A stretch of DNA of 64,000 nt, taken from NCBI GenBank assembly GCA_964432205.1, contig CAYSMK010000020.1, forward strand, positions 34,862-98,861, given 5' to 3'. The translations under genes were made by a program, and so were the position numbers. The DNA comes from Geomobilibacter sp964432205. Lineage in GTDB: Bacteria > Desulfobacterota > Desulfuromonadia > Geobacterales > DSM-12255. Under the pieces are notes generated by a model. That model was not told the DNA's origin. It saw only the letters and a list, made by a program, of their open reading frames with translations, and did not search any database. Of the stretch, positions 1-8,562 are shown piece after piece; the first letter of the stretch is position 1, and each line of letters begins with the position of its first letter.

Positions 1-1121
1 AGGATGCCCGGCTTACCGTTCTTGGCTGCACCCTGGCTGTAGGTCTGTCTCCACAGCCTCCAGAGCTTGCCTTTTCTGTCGTAAAGTTCGGATTGCAGGA
101 AGAACGGGAGCTTTGCGTCCAGATACAGTAACTTCTTTGCATAGGGATGTTCAGGAGGCATTTGGGCTTCCAGTACATAGACCTCTCTTGGCTCCCAGCT
201 GACATTGATGGGATTCCAGAAGGGTGCCGCCTGCTCTATCAGTTCATTGTAATTCTTTTTGGCATTCGGGTTAGGCGCGCTAACCACAGCGAGGATCGTT
301 CTCTTCTCAACCAGTTTCCAGCCCTTATAGAAGAGAGGGTAGCAGTTGACGGCCTGGTTGTCGTCATTAAGCAGATCCATCTTAGGCTGCGGATCCATCC
401 AGCTCTTGCCACCGGCAACGCGCCTGGTTCTCCTGATTGACTTTACGTAAGCCCAGGCATCATCGAGATTGCCGTTACTGTATTGCTGTGTATAGATGCC
501 GAGTCCGGACAAGTCGTAAGGCTTTGTGAGGGCAAGAAGATACCGTGCATGATCACCGGCTGTACCGATGTTTGTGGGGCCGCCGGTAGTGCGGCCTTCC
601 ATGGCCAACTTGGCGCTGATCGCTTCGAAGCGGTCGATAGTTCCTTTTTTGGCGTCGACAATGGTAACGTCGCCAAGAGCAATCCAGTTGTCACCCATCA
701 CAGGGTTGGCGTAATACTGATTCCAGGCCAGCTTGTAGCCGGCATCGGGATCATTAGCGTCGACATGGGGAAACGGAATCCCGGCCTTATAGTTGCTGAC
801 CGTCTTTGTGGCAGAGTCAAGTTTGGCCTGTCCGGAGTTTTTCTTGGTAGCCTCCAGATAGGCGGGATCGACTTTGAGATCGGTCGTTTTACCCAGCTTC
901 ATCTTCAGGTTATAATCCTTGATCCACATCCGCTGCGAGTCGGTCAACAGTTTGGCTACGGGAATCCCCTGGAACGTATCCTTTTCCATGGCAGCCAGAT
1001 TGTCTTTGCTCAACACGGTCCCTGGCGGAATCTCCTTGGCCAGGGCGGTTCCGCACAGTAACGTCGCCAAAGCCACAATCCCCGCTGATCTGCCTAACGT
1101 TTTTGCGTAATGCATATCCAT
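1..1121 (-). CDS. DUF1329 family exported protein (3' end cut by window edge)
   Basis: The minus-strand reading frame is open from the ATG at 1121 to the window edge, about 373 codons, so the C-terminus is missing. A clear ribosome binding site (GGAGGAAGG) lies a few bases before the ATG. The start MDMHYAKTLGRSAGIVALAT followed by LLCGTALAKE reads as a Sec signal peptide, so the product is exported. The mature part has the features of DUF1329, a family related to outer-membrane lipoprotein-sorting proteins (LolA/LolB fold). DUF1329 genes usually sit beside DUF1302 genes, as here. It is the last gene of the YCF48-RND-DUF1302-DUF1329 operon. Its biochemical role is not established. I infer a periplasmic or outer-membrane step in moving a hydrophobic compound. 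Confidence 0.8.
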   Translation of the reverse strand, partial: MDMHYAKTLGRSAGIVALATLLCGTALAKEIPPGTVLSKDNLAAMEKDTFQGIPVAKLLTDSQRMWIKDYNLKMKLGKTTDLKVDPAYLEATKKNSGQAKLDSATKTVSNYKAGIPFPHVDANDPDAGYKLAWNQYYANPVMGDNWIALGDVTIVDAKKGTIDRFEAISAKLAMEGRTTGGPTNIGTAGDHARYLLALTKPYDLSGLGIYTQQYSNGNLDDAWAYVKSIRRTRRVAGGKSWMDPQPKMDLLNDDNQAVNCYPLFYKGWKLVEKRTILAVVSAPNPNAKKNYNELIEQAAPFWNPINVSWEPREVYVLEAQMPPEHPYAKKLLYLDAKLPFFLQSELYDRKGKLWRLWRQTYSQGAAKNGKPGI

Positions 1122-1167
1122 GTTTCCTTCCTCCTCTGTAGTTATTGACGCTGCGCCTGCCATTTCA

Positions 1168-2829
1168 TCAGAACTGGTAGGTAATACGGGTGAGGAACTG
1201 GCTGTTATTGGCAAAGGACCCGAAGAGGCTGGCCTGGTTACCGGCATCGTTCTTCGTCCCGCCATAGAAGATGTCCCCTTCCAGCTTGACCCGCCAACTC
1301 GGTCCGATCTGAAACTCCACGGATGGAACAAAGACACCACCGCTGGAACTGAGGTCCTGGACCGCAACCAGCTGCCCCTTGATGGTGTCCGACCGGTACG
1401 GAAGGGTGAAGATCGCGGTTGCCCAGGTGGTATGCTCCTTCTCCCTGGTTCCAAAAGCGTTCACGATCTCGTCACTCCCCTTGTGATCGAGGATGTAGGT
1501 GTCGAAGATCTGCATGCTCAACATGCTGGCATTGCAGGTCCCGAGAATATTCTCCAGGCGAAGGTTGGTATCCAGCCCGAACATGCTGCGCACGATGTCC
1601 TTCTTCACCACCCCGAACGTGGCGTTGTTGAAAGGCTGGTCAGGTATGTAGGCCATCTCGGCGCGATAGACCGTATCGAGGAAGTCGATCGGGATCTTGC
1701 CGCTGAGGGTGCCGCCGTAGATGTCGATCGTGGGATAGATGAAAGAAAGGCCAAAATTGCCACTGGTCGTCGGGTCGGCAAAAAGGACCGGGTTCTGGGC
1801 CTGGGTATGGTAGTAGTTGAGGCTGTAGGCCAGATCGTCGTTCTTGCCGAGGGTGCCGGTCCAGCGCCCGCCGTAATGGGCCTTGTCCGTGTCACCTTCC
1901 GGGTGATGGAAATTGATTGGCAGAGAGGGGATGGTGGGAGGCAGGCCGGCGGGACGATTGGTGGCATTCAGATCGAACCCCTTGCTGCCGTTCTGGGCCC
2001 AGCGGCCGCCGAACATGTCATAGGTATTGCCGATATCCCTGTCGCGGTCGAGACCCGGCCGGACGAGGAGCTGCAAGCCACCTTTCAGTTCCGGAACGGC
2101 GATCTGGGCGTTGCCAAGGATGAGCGGTTTGCGCCATTCCTCGTTTTCCGGTTCCAGGAAGGCACGCCATGACTGGTCATAACCATGCACCACGTCCATG
2201 GCCTGGAAAAAGTCGGTTTCGCCCCAGACGACCTGCTGTTTGCCCAGCCGGAGTTTGATCCGCTCCCCGACCGGGATATCGAAGTAGAGTTCCCTGATTT
2301 CGTTCTCATCATAGTGCGAACTGAAGTCCACATCGTTCGACGTTGCTCGTGCCTGATTTTGCAGATCCCGGAGATAGTTCGTCATCTGCTCCCTGCTGAA
2401 CCGGCCGATGGCAGTAAAATTGGCCGGACCCAGCGGTCCTTTCAACTGGAGCAGAAGCGACAGGCGGTTCATGGACATCTTGAATGCATCGTCCCCCTTT
2501 GTTTCCGGCACATCCTGAAGGTTAAGACTCATGTAATGACGTAGATAGCCATTAATCTCGAACGCTCCCAGAAAGCCGGTGCGGGGCTCGGAACCGGAGC
2601 TGCCCTGATATTCGCTTGCAGCTACTGCTTGAGCCTCCCCTTCCGATCCGGCCCGGGTTTCACCTGCAGGTACGGTTTGGACCTCACCCGCATCGGTTGT
2701 TGCGTCACTTGCTACAACTGCCTGTGTTTCGCCCACTGAGACGCCTTGTGCCCGTACGTTCACCGGCACAAGCATTGTAAAGCTGCAGATCAACACCAGG
2801 ACTCCCGATACTACACGTGCTCTCATCAT
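1168..2829 (-). CDS. DUF1302 family outer-membrane porin-like protein
   Basis: The 553-residue protein starts with a typical signal peptide (about residues 1-28, hydrophobic SGVLVLICSFTMLVPV, cleavage near VRAQG). The remainder has the alternating hydrophobic pattern and aromatic C-terminal end (FLTRITYQF) of an outer-membrane beta-barrel and matches the DUF1302 family as I know it. Between signal and barrel lies an unusual low-complexity linker of about 55 residues with repeated GE-x-QAV-like units. The gene is 46 bp upstream of the DUF1329 gene and 51 bp downstream of the RND transporter gene, so it belongs to the same operon. The family is often found near hydrocarbon, steroid or aromatic degradation genes. 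The substrate is unknown. The start has a GGAGAGGGGG ribosome binding site. Confidence 0.8.
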   Translation of the reverse strand: MMRARVVSGVLVLICSFTMLVPVNVRAQGVSVGETQAVVASDATTDAGEVQTVPAGETRAGSEGEAQAVAASEYQGSSGSEPRTGFLGAFEINGYLRHYMSLNLQDVPETKGDDAFKMSMNRLSLLLQLKGPLGPANFTAIGRFSREQMTNYLRDLQNQARATSNDVDFSSHYDENEIRELYFDIPVGERIKLRLGKQQVVWGETDFFQAMDVVHGYDQSWRAFLEPENEEWRKPLILGNAQIAVPELKGGLQLLVRPGLDRDRDIGNTYDMFGGRWAQNGSKGFDLNATNRPAGLPPTIPSLPINFHHPEGDTDKAHYGGRWTGTLGKNDDLAYSLNYYHTQAQNPVLFADPTTSGNFGLSFIYPTIDIYGGTLSGKIPIDFLDTVYRAEMAYIPDQPFNNATFGVVKKDIVRSMFGLDTNLRLENILGTCNASMLSMQIFDTYILDHKGSDEIVNAFGTREKEHTTWATAIFTLPYRSDTIKGQLVAVQDLSSSGGVFVPSVEFQIGPSWRVKLEGDIFYGGTKNDAGNQASLFGSFANNSQFLTRITYQF

Positions 2830-2880
2830 ACGATGCCCCCCTCTCCTGTTCTTCGGTTATCAGACATTGACACGGGCCAC

Positions 2881-5271
2881 TCACACGTTCTCGGTGACCG
2901 CGGACGGCTCCAACTCGACTACCTCACTGCGCCCCCGCACCGTTTCTTCCACCACGCTTCCGACAACGAATCGCGGCTTGAACACAAAGATCATGGATGG
3001 AATGAGCAGCATGGCGCTGATGGCGGAAACCGTCATCCACACGGCAATCAGCAGGCCCATTTCGGCCTGGAAGCGGAGGGACGAAAAGAAGTACCAAAAA
3101 ATCACCGATATCACCAAGGTAGCGGCCGTAATCATGACCCCTCTGCCAGCCGACATCAGACCGAAGTTGATGCTCTCCTTGAGATCTCCGGTTTCCTGGT
3201 ACCCCTCCTTGATCCTGTCAGTAATGTAGAAGGCATAGTCTCCTCCCAGACCGATCCCCAGTGCCGCTACCGGCAGGGTATTGATGTTCAGGCCGATGTC
3301 GAACCAGATCATGAAACAGAAGGTTATGGTATTGGAGAGCAGGATCATCGGAATATAAAAGAGGCCTGCCTGGGTCGAGCGGTAGGCATAGGCGCAAAAC
3401 AGGAACAGCAGCAGTAGGGAGAGGGCAATGCTCTGGATCTGCCCCGAGAAAATAACCTCGTTGACTGCGGCCAGCACACCGACCAAGCCACCGGCCAAGC
3501 GGAATTCGGCGGCTTTCATGGGATTCGCGGCAGCGTAGTCCTTGATGGCCTGTATCGCACGGCGGATGGTGTCACCCTTGTGGTCGCGGAACATCATCAG
3601 GACCGAGCCGTTCTTGAAGGTCTCGTCGGTAAAACGATCGATATCCCCGGGGTCGGAACCGGTCAGCGCCAGAAAGAGCAGTTCGCCGTTGACGTTGGCA
3701 TCTTCACCGAGCCTGAAGAAGCGCGGGTTCCCCTCACGGACTGTCATATTGACCGGCCGGATTACGTCTGCCAAGGAAACAGTGCCTCCGATTTCCGGTT
3801 GGGCCTCGATGTACTGCTGGAATCTGGTGATGTTTTCAAGAACTTCGGGTTCCTTCATCGCGTTTTCCTGTTTTCCGGATAACACGACGAACATCCGGTC
3901 GCTGCCGGGAAAACGGGAATTAATAAGAGCATCATCCTTGTTGTATCGGGAGTCGGGCCAAAGAATCGGCGTGCCGGGATTTGAATCACCGATCGTGATA
4001 TCCTTGGCATAGAAACCGGACACGATCAGGATGACCAGCGTTACCACTATGATGCCGGTAGCAACCGGCCGGTTTGTGCTCAACCTGCTGAACCAGTGCA
4101 ACATCGACTTCATCAACGGTGTAAGACTCCAGGGAATAACCCGCTTCTCGTGATGGGCCGAACACCAGGAAAGAAGCACCGTAACCATGCCTAGAGAGCA
4201 GACAACCATGAGCGCTATCCAGAAGCAGCCGACAATTGCCGCTTTTTTCAGGATTGGAATCGGCGTCATGGCCACGACGGCCATGGCGCCGAAATCCGTT
4301 GCCAAACCGAGCAAGCCAGGTCTGAACAACTTTGCAATGGTAATCCTGGCCGCTTCGCGGGGCTCGAATCCAGCGTGTCTTTCCGCATTGAATCCCGCAT
4401 TGATCTGAACAGAATGGGAAATGGCACGGGCACCGATAATGAAACAGAGTACGATCGCCAGCGGATCCAGGTTGATCTTGACCAGCTTCATCACCCCGAA
4501 CGTCCAGATGCAGGAGATAAAGGCCGCCAAGAGAGGAAAACAGGTGCCACGCAGGGTTCCTTTGCTGAGGAGCAGAATCAGGGCAACGGCGATAATTGTC
4601 AGAAAAACAATCTTCATGGTCTCGGGAAGGTACTCAAGCACCATTCCGGCCAGTATCGGCTGGCCGACCAGCTTGATCTCGACATTCGGGCCCTTGGCCT
4701 TGGCGATGATCTTCTTGACCTGGGGATAGACCTTGCCGTAGTCGATCAGACGATCGATGAAATCCACGGTGATGATGGCCGATTTCAGGTCGCCGGAGAC
4801 ATAGGTGCCGTAGACCATCGGATTTGAGATGACATCCTTCTTCAGCTTGTTGATCTGTTCCTCGTTCTTGGGCAGTTCCGGCCACATGATCGGCAGGGAC
4901 TCGATACCCAGGTTCGAGGCCCGCACGTTCTTCAGCTTCTTTGAGGCCAGGGAAACGATCTGGAACTGGTTGACCGCATCCACCTGCAGCAGGTCATCCG
5001 TGATCTGCTTGATTGTCGCAAGGGTCTCCGTATTGAAGATGTCCTGTTTCTTGGTCTCGACCATGATCGTGACCACATTGGCCCCGCCAAAGGTGTTCTT
5101 GAATTCCTCGTTGGTCTTGATGTACGGGTGTTTGCTCGGCTGCAGGTCGGTAAAAATGGTCCTTACATCCAGTTGAAGGGCAAAATAGCCGAGAAAGATT
5201 GTCACCACGCCGATCGTTGCCATTATTGCCACACGCCAGCGTATGCATAATTCAGCGAACAGGTTAGCCAT
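2881..5271 (-). CDS. RND/MMPL family transporter
   Basis: The 796-residue inner-membrane protein has the duplicated RND layout: an N-terminal membrane helix (about 13-33), a large periplasmic domain (about 34-215), a helix bundle (about 216-400), a second lone helix, a second periplasmic domain, and a second bundle (about 620-770). It belongs to the MMPL / hopanoid-exporter-like group rather than the three-component AcrB group, because no membrane-fusion or TolC gene is near. It overlaps the YCF48-like gene by 8 bp, with GGGGGG just before its ATG, which indicates translational coupling. With the DUF1302 and DUF1329 genes it forms a conserved envelope set. The transported substrate cannot be read from sequence; a hydrophobic or aromatic compound is my inference. 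Confidence 0.85.
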   Translation of the reverse strand: MANLFAELCIRWRVAIMATIGVVTIFLGYFALQLDVRTIFTDLQPSKHPYIKTNEEFKNTFGGANVVTIMVETKKQDIFNTETLATIKQITDDLLQVDAVNQFQIVSLASKKLKNVRASNLGIESLPIMWPELPKNEEQINKLKKDVISNPMVYGTYVSGDLKSAIITVDFIDRLIDYGKVYPQVKKIIAKAKGPNVEIKLVGQPILAGMVLEYLPETMKIVFLTIIAVALILLLSKGTLRGTCFPLLAAFISCIWTFGVMKLVKINLDPLAIVLCFIIGARAISHSVQINAGFNAERHAGFEPREAARITIAKLFRPGLLGLATDFGAMAVVAMTPIPILKKAAIVGCFWIALMVVCSLGMVTVLLSWCSAHHEKRVIPWSLTPLMKSMLHWFSRLSTNRPVATGIIVVTLVILIVSGFYAKDITIGDSNPGTPILWPDSRYNKDDALINSRFPGSDRMFVVLSGKQENAMKEPEVLENITRFQQYIEAQPEIGGTVSLADVIRPVNMTVREGNPRFFRLGEDANVNGELLFLALTGSDPGDIDRFTDETFKNGSVLMMFRDHKGDTIRRAIQAIKDYAAANPMKAAEFRLAGGLVGVLAAVNEVIFSGQIQSIALSLLLLFLFCAYAYRSTQAGLFYIPMILLSNTITFCFMIWFDIGLNINTLPVAALGIGLGGDYAFYITDRIKEGYQETGDLKESINFGLMSAGRGVMITAATLVISVIFWYFFSSLRFQAEMGLLIAVWMTVSAISAMLLIPSMIFVFKPRFVVGSVVEETVRGRSEVVELEPSAVTENV

Positions 5272-6307
5272 TGTTTCCGCCCCCCTTTAGATCCTTGTAA
5301 TCGGCCCGTCCGGGCACGAAGGGGAACCACTTCCCTTTGGAATAGATGCCCGCCCCTGCGCCGGAAACTATATATGACTCACCGGCACGGGTGATTGCCG
5401 TATACCAACCGAAATTGTTCGGATCCAGTTTGCCGACGTTCCACTGGGCAGCCATGGCATCGGCCGTCAGTATCATCCCCGCATCTCCTACGGCCGTGTA
5501 ACTGCTACCATCCCACAGCAGGCCATAGAGGTGGGTTTGAACTCCGCTCTCCGTCCGCTGCCAGCTCTTCCCGCCATTGGTCGTTACTAGAATCGTTCCG
5601 GAAAGCCCCACGATAACCCCGTGGTTTGCGTCGGAAAAGGCGATTGCATTCAGACTGGCATCCGTGGGAACGGCGACACTTTGCCACGTCCCCCCATTGT
5701 CTGCGGAACGCTGGACCTTCCCCGCCTCACCCACCAGCCAGACGTTCTGCCCTTTGGTAACTGCCACGCCATTCCAGGACAGATCCTCCTGGGGGTGTGT
5801 CATGCGCCAGGTGGCTCCCTTGTCATCGCTTACCAGGACCATCCCCATGTTGCCGGCAATCCACGCGCGGCCGCTTCCGGGCTCGATGAAGGCGCTGAGG
5901 AACACATCGCCTCGCTCGTAGGTGGGCACCTTTACCGCATTCCAGCTCTTGCCGGCATCGCTGGTGACCAGAACCGTGGCATTGTCACCGGTCGCCAGCA
6001 GGGAATTCTTGTCCCATGCCACAACCTTCTGCAAATGGGCCTTGGTTGGCGCCTTCTGCACCGTCCAGGTAACCCCGCCGTCCTCTGACCGCAAAATCTT
6101 CCCGTAGCTGCCGACCATACAGAGAGACAACCCTTTGTCATCAAGTGCAATTGTCGAATAAAGGGCATCCCTTCGCTCAAAGGGGTATATCTGTATTTTT
6201 TTCACATGTACGGTGGGAGTGACGAAGAACCCCGCGTAAAAAAGCCCGCCGACCAGCAGTAGCGACGTCACGACTTCAACTATGTAGACGAATGATTTGT
6301 TTTTCAC
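5264..6307 (-). CDS. YCF48-like (BNR repeat) beta-propeller, membrane anchored
   Basis: I place the start at the GTG at 6307 (347 residues) because GGGGGAAGGG lies just before it. A TTG start at 6365-6367 is possible but its GGAGG is only 2 bases away. The N-terminus has one hydrophobic segment (about residues 4-27) and the rest repeats a unit of the kind W-x-x-(V/Q) with a preceding S-x-D-x-G-(K/G)-T-W (for example EDGGVTW, DAGKSW, DKGATW, DNGGTW, NGGKSW). These are the BNR / photosystem II assembly factor YCF48 repeats, about one per 40 residues, which form a seven-bladed propeller. It is the first gene of the operon under the sigma-54 promoter at 6591-6605. Homologues accompany RND-DUF1302-DUF1329 sets. 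A periplasmic scaffold role is inferred. Confidence 0.8.
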   Translation of the reverse strand: MKNKSFVYIVEVVTSLLLVGGLFYAGFFVTPTVHVKKIQIYPFERRDALYSTIALDDKGLSLCMVGSYGKILRSEDGGVTWTVQKAPTKAHLQKVVAWDKNSLLATGDNATVLVTSDAGKSWNAVKVPTYERGDVFLSAFIEPGSGRAWIAGNMGMVLVSDDKGATWRMTHPQEDLSWNGVAVTKGQNVWLVGEAGKVQRSADNGGTWQSVAVPTDASLNAIAFSDANHGVIVGLSGTILVTTNGGKSWQRTESGVQTHLYGLLWDGSSYTAVGDAGMILTADAMAAQWNVGKLDPNNFGWYTAITRAGESYIVSGAGAGIYSKGKWFPFVPGRADYKDLKGGGNNG

Positions 6308-6590
6308 ATTCCCTTCCCCCTTTCCTGTTGCTGTTGCTATGAAATTTTTGCCCAGCCCAATCGGCAAATCCTCCTTCAGCCATGTTCCAAGGGGCTAAAG
6401 CATTACTGCGTCTCTTTTGTTTTTCGATAAACCTCCCTTTTCTGATCTGTTGATGCCCTGTCGGAATAGGCAGATATGCTGTTATCGTTAAGTCATCCCC
6501 AGCGGGGCATGATTAACAGGAAGGATATGGGGGAGCCCCATTTCGCGCCGGCTTTCCCTACTTATTTGCTACGAAACACACTGTTCTATT

Positions 6591-6605
6591 GCAATGGCAG
6601 TGCCA
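6591..6605 (-). promoter_or_regulatory. sigma-54 promoter of the YCF48-RND-DUF1302-DUF1329 operon
   Basis: On the minus strand the sequence reads TGGCAC-TGCCA-TTGC, which fits the -24/-12 consensus (TGGCAC-N5-TTGC) with no mismatch. It is about 285 bp before the chosen GTG start. An upstream motif (6678-6692) lies 73 bp further up. An NtrC-type activator is encoded next to it. Confidence 0.85.
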
Positions 6606-6677
6606 ATCACATGAGTAGCGCAACATACCGAAGTGATTGAAATTTTTTACTTAACGGCTTTTTGCTGCGGAATATAC

Positions 6678-6692
6678 TATAAGAAAACTTCT
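6678..6692. promoter_or_regulatory. candidate activator site (UAS 1), TATAAG-type
   Basis: The plus strand reads TATAAGAAAACTTCT followed by AAGGAGG. The same motif TATAAGMAWWCTTYT occurs in the same orientation relative to the promoter at 24777 and 31653, and a weaker copy at 31892-31909. The distance to the TGG of the -24 element is 73 bp. The core AAG-N4-CTT is a dyad on the promoter strand. A weaker TATAAG lies at 6764-6769. Binding by the receiver-AAA+-Fis proteins of this window is inferred. Confidence 0.6.
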
Positions 6693-6980
6693 AAGGAGGG
6701 AGGGGTGTGACTGAAAAGTACGGGCAATATCAAAGGGTTGCTTAGTTATAACTTATCCGTTGATATAAGCTGATTTATACCCTTATACGGCATCCACCCC
6801 ATATGATTTCCCCGATCGATACGGAAAGAACCCGACCAATACGTTGCAGTGGCCTGTCTCTCGACCTGAGTGAAGAGTAGGATAAACATCGTTATTATTA
6901 CAGCAATAATGTCTCTCGGGGCAGCCTTAGAGGCAACCGCAGTCGCAACTTCCCAGGCCGCTGGACCGTCTATTCCGGCT

Positions 6981-8495
6981 TTATTCCAGCTTATTTTTCA
7001 AACGCTGACTCAGAGCAGATTGCGAAATGCCAAGAAGCCTTGCCGCTATGGACTGATTACCCTTGGTACGACAAATTGCCTCATCAACCAGGATATCGGC
7101 CGCCTCCTTCAACGTCGGCAAACGGTTACGAAAGATCAACAGGGGCTGCTCGACGTGGTCGTCTTTCTTCGCATTCACGTCCTTATCCAGCAACCCCATC
7201 GCCTTCTTAAAAAGGTGCATGGAAAGCTTCCTTCCACCATGCACGCTTACTGCATTGAAAATCATCGCCCTCAATTCACGGATGTTTCCGGGAAAGGGGT
7301 AATTGGCAAGCAGAATCGCAAGCTCTGATGGGGGAGTAGGTCTGTTCTTTTTCATCTCCCGTGCCGCTTCTGCCAAAAAATAATCCAGCAACATCGGTAT
7401 ATCTTCTGTTCGCTCTCGTAGTGGCGGTATTTCAATCAGATGGGTACACAACCGATAATAGAGATCCTTTCTGAACTCACCCTTATTCTGTTTCTGCTCC
7501 AAATTCACATTTGTTGCCACCACGATTCTGGCCTTTAATGCCATGGTTCTGTCACTTCCAAGTGGCATGTATTCCTTTTCCTGAAGCAGACGCAGCAGTT
7601 TTATCTGGGAAAGCGGGCTCAGGTCCCCGATTTCATCAAGAAACAGGGTACCACCAGTCGCCTTTTCTATCATTCCCCCACGCGCTCGGTCTGCTCCGGT
7701 AAATGCACCTTTTACATGACCGAACAGGGTATCCGCAAACATGACATCGTCCAACCCCGCGCTGTTGACCGGAACCCATGGACCCTGCGGGTGACTTACA
7801 TCATGGATGGCCTTTGCAATCAGCTCCTTGCCGACACCGCTTTCCCCCAGAATCAGAACTGGCTCGGAACTACAGGCAAGTGCCTCGATATACTGAAAAA
7901 TTGAACGCATTTTTTCGCTTTGGGAGACAATGCCCGTGAACAGCTCCGGATGCCGCAGTTTCTTTTCCAGTACCCCTGCCATATGTTCCTGAAACCTGGA
8001 AAGCTCCTTCTCCGTCCTTTCACGCTCTTCAATTTCATGTTTAAGTTGGGCATACTGATTTTCAATCTTTTTCTGGGCTCGCCTCAGGGCCAGATGGGTT
8101 CTCACCCTGGCAAGAACCTCTTCGGCATGAAAAGGCTTGGAAATAAAATCAACTCCCCCCACATCAAAGGCATAGACCCGGTCAACAACTTCTTCCACAG
8201 CACTAATAAATATGACCGGGACATCACGGGTCCGCTCGTCCGTTTTCAACTGACGGCATACCTCGTAGCCGTCCATCTCGGGCATCAGAATGTCAAGCAG
8301 TATCAAGTCGGGCACGATACTGCGCGCTGACAGCAGTGCAATGGGACCGTTCGCAGAGGGACGTACATCATATCCTTGCCTGGTGAGGATCTCCGAAAGA
8401 AGATCCAGGTTCTGGTAGGTGTCATCTACGACCAGAATACTTCCCTGTTCTTTAGAGGTCGAATTTGTTTTCTCGTCCGGACTATTATCTTTCAC
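6981..8495 (-). CDS. Receiver-AAA+-Fis sigma-54 activator (copy 1)
   Basis: The 504-residue protein has three parts: a CheY-like receiver (about 18-135, phospho-acceptor Asp in LLDILMPEMDGYE), a coiled-coil linker (about 140-175), and a sigma-54 AAA+ domain (about 185-415) with Walker A GESGVGKE, the sigma-54 contact loop GAFTGA and Walker B TLFLDEIGDL. The C-terminus carries a Fis-type helix-turn-helix ending GNQSIAARLLGISQSALSQR. It should bind upstream activator sites and open sigma-54 promoters when phosphorylated. It lies 67 bp downstream of a hybrid histidine kinase gene, its likely partner, and just upstream of the sigma-54-controlled envelope operon. A close paralogue is at 24884-26401. 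The receiver at the N-terminus followed by a coiled coil is slightly unusual in that it resembles the N-terminus of its own kinase. Confidence 0.92.
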   Translation of the reverse strand: MKDNSPDEKTNSTSKEQGSILVVDDTYQNLDLLSEILTRQGYDVRPSANGPIALLSARSIVPDLILLDILMPEMDGYEVCRQLKTDERTRDVPVIFISAVEEVVDRVYAFDVGGVDFISKPFHAEEVLARVRTHLALRRAQKKIENQYAQLKHEIEERERTEKELSRFQEHMAGVLEKKLRHPELFTGIVSQSEKMRSIFQYIEALACSSEPVLILGESGVGKELIAKAIHDVSHPQGPWVPVNSAGLDDVMFADTLFGHVKGAFTGADRARGGMIEKATGGTLFLDEIGDLSPLSQIKLLRLLQEKEYMPLGSDRTMALKARIVVATNVNLEQKQNKGEFRKDLYYRLCTHLIEIPPLRERTEDIPMLLDYFLAEAAREMKKNRPTPPSELAILLANYPFPGNIRELRAMIFNAVSVHGGRKLSMHLFKKAMGLLDKDVNAKKDDHVEQPLLIFRNRLPTLKEAADILVDEAICRTKGNQSIAARLLGISQSALSQRLKNKLE

Positions 8496-8562
8496 GGCCG
8501 TCTCCAGTGAAATAAAGCTGCCTGCTGAAGAAATCTGAGGGCATTCGTCTCTTCATTATTGG

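Noticed and set aside
1120..2172. A 350-codon plus-strand frame opposite the DUF1302 gene
   Set aside because: Shadow frame; the opposite strand encodes a signal peptide and barrel protein in an operon.
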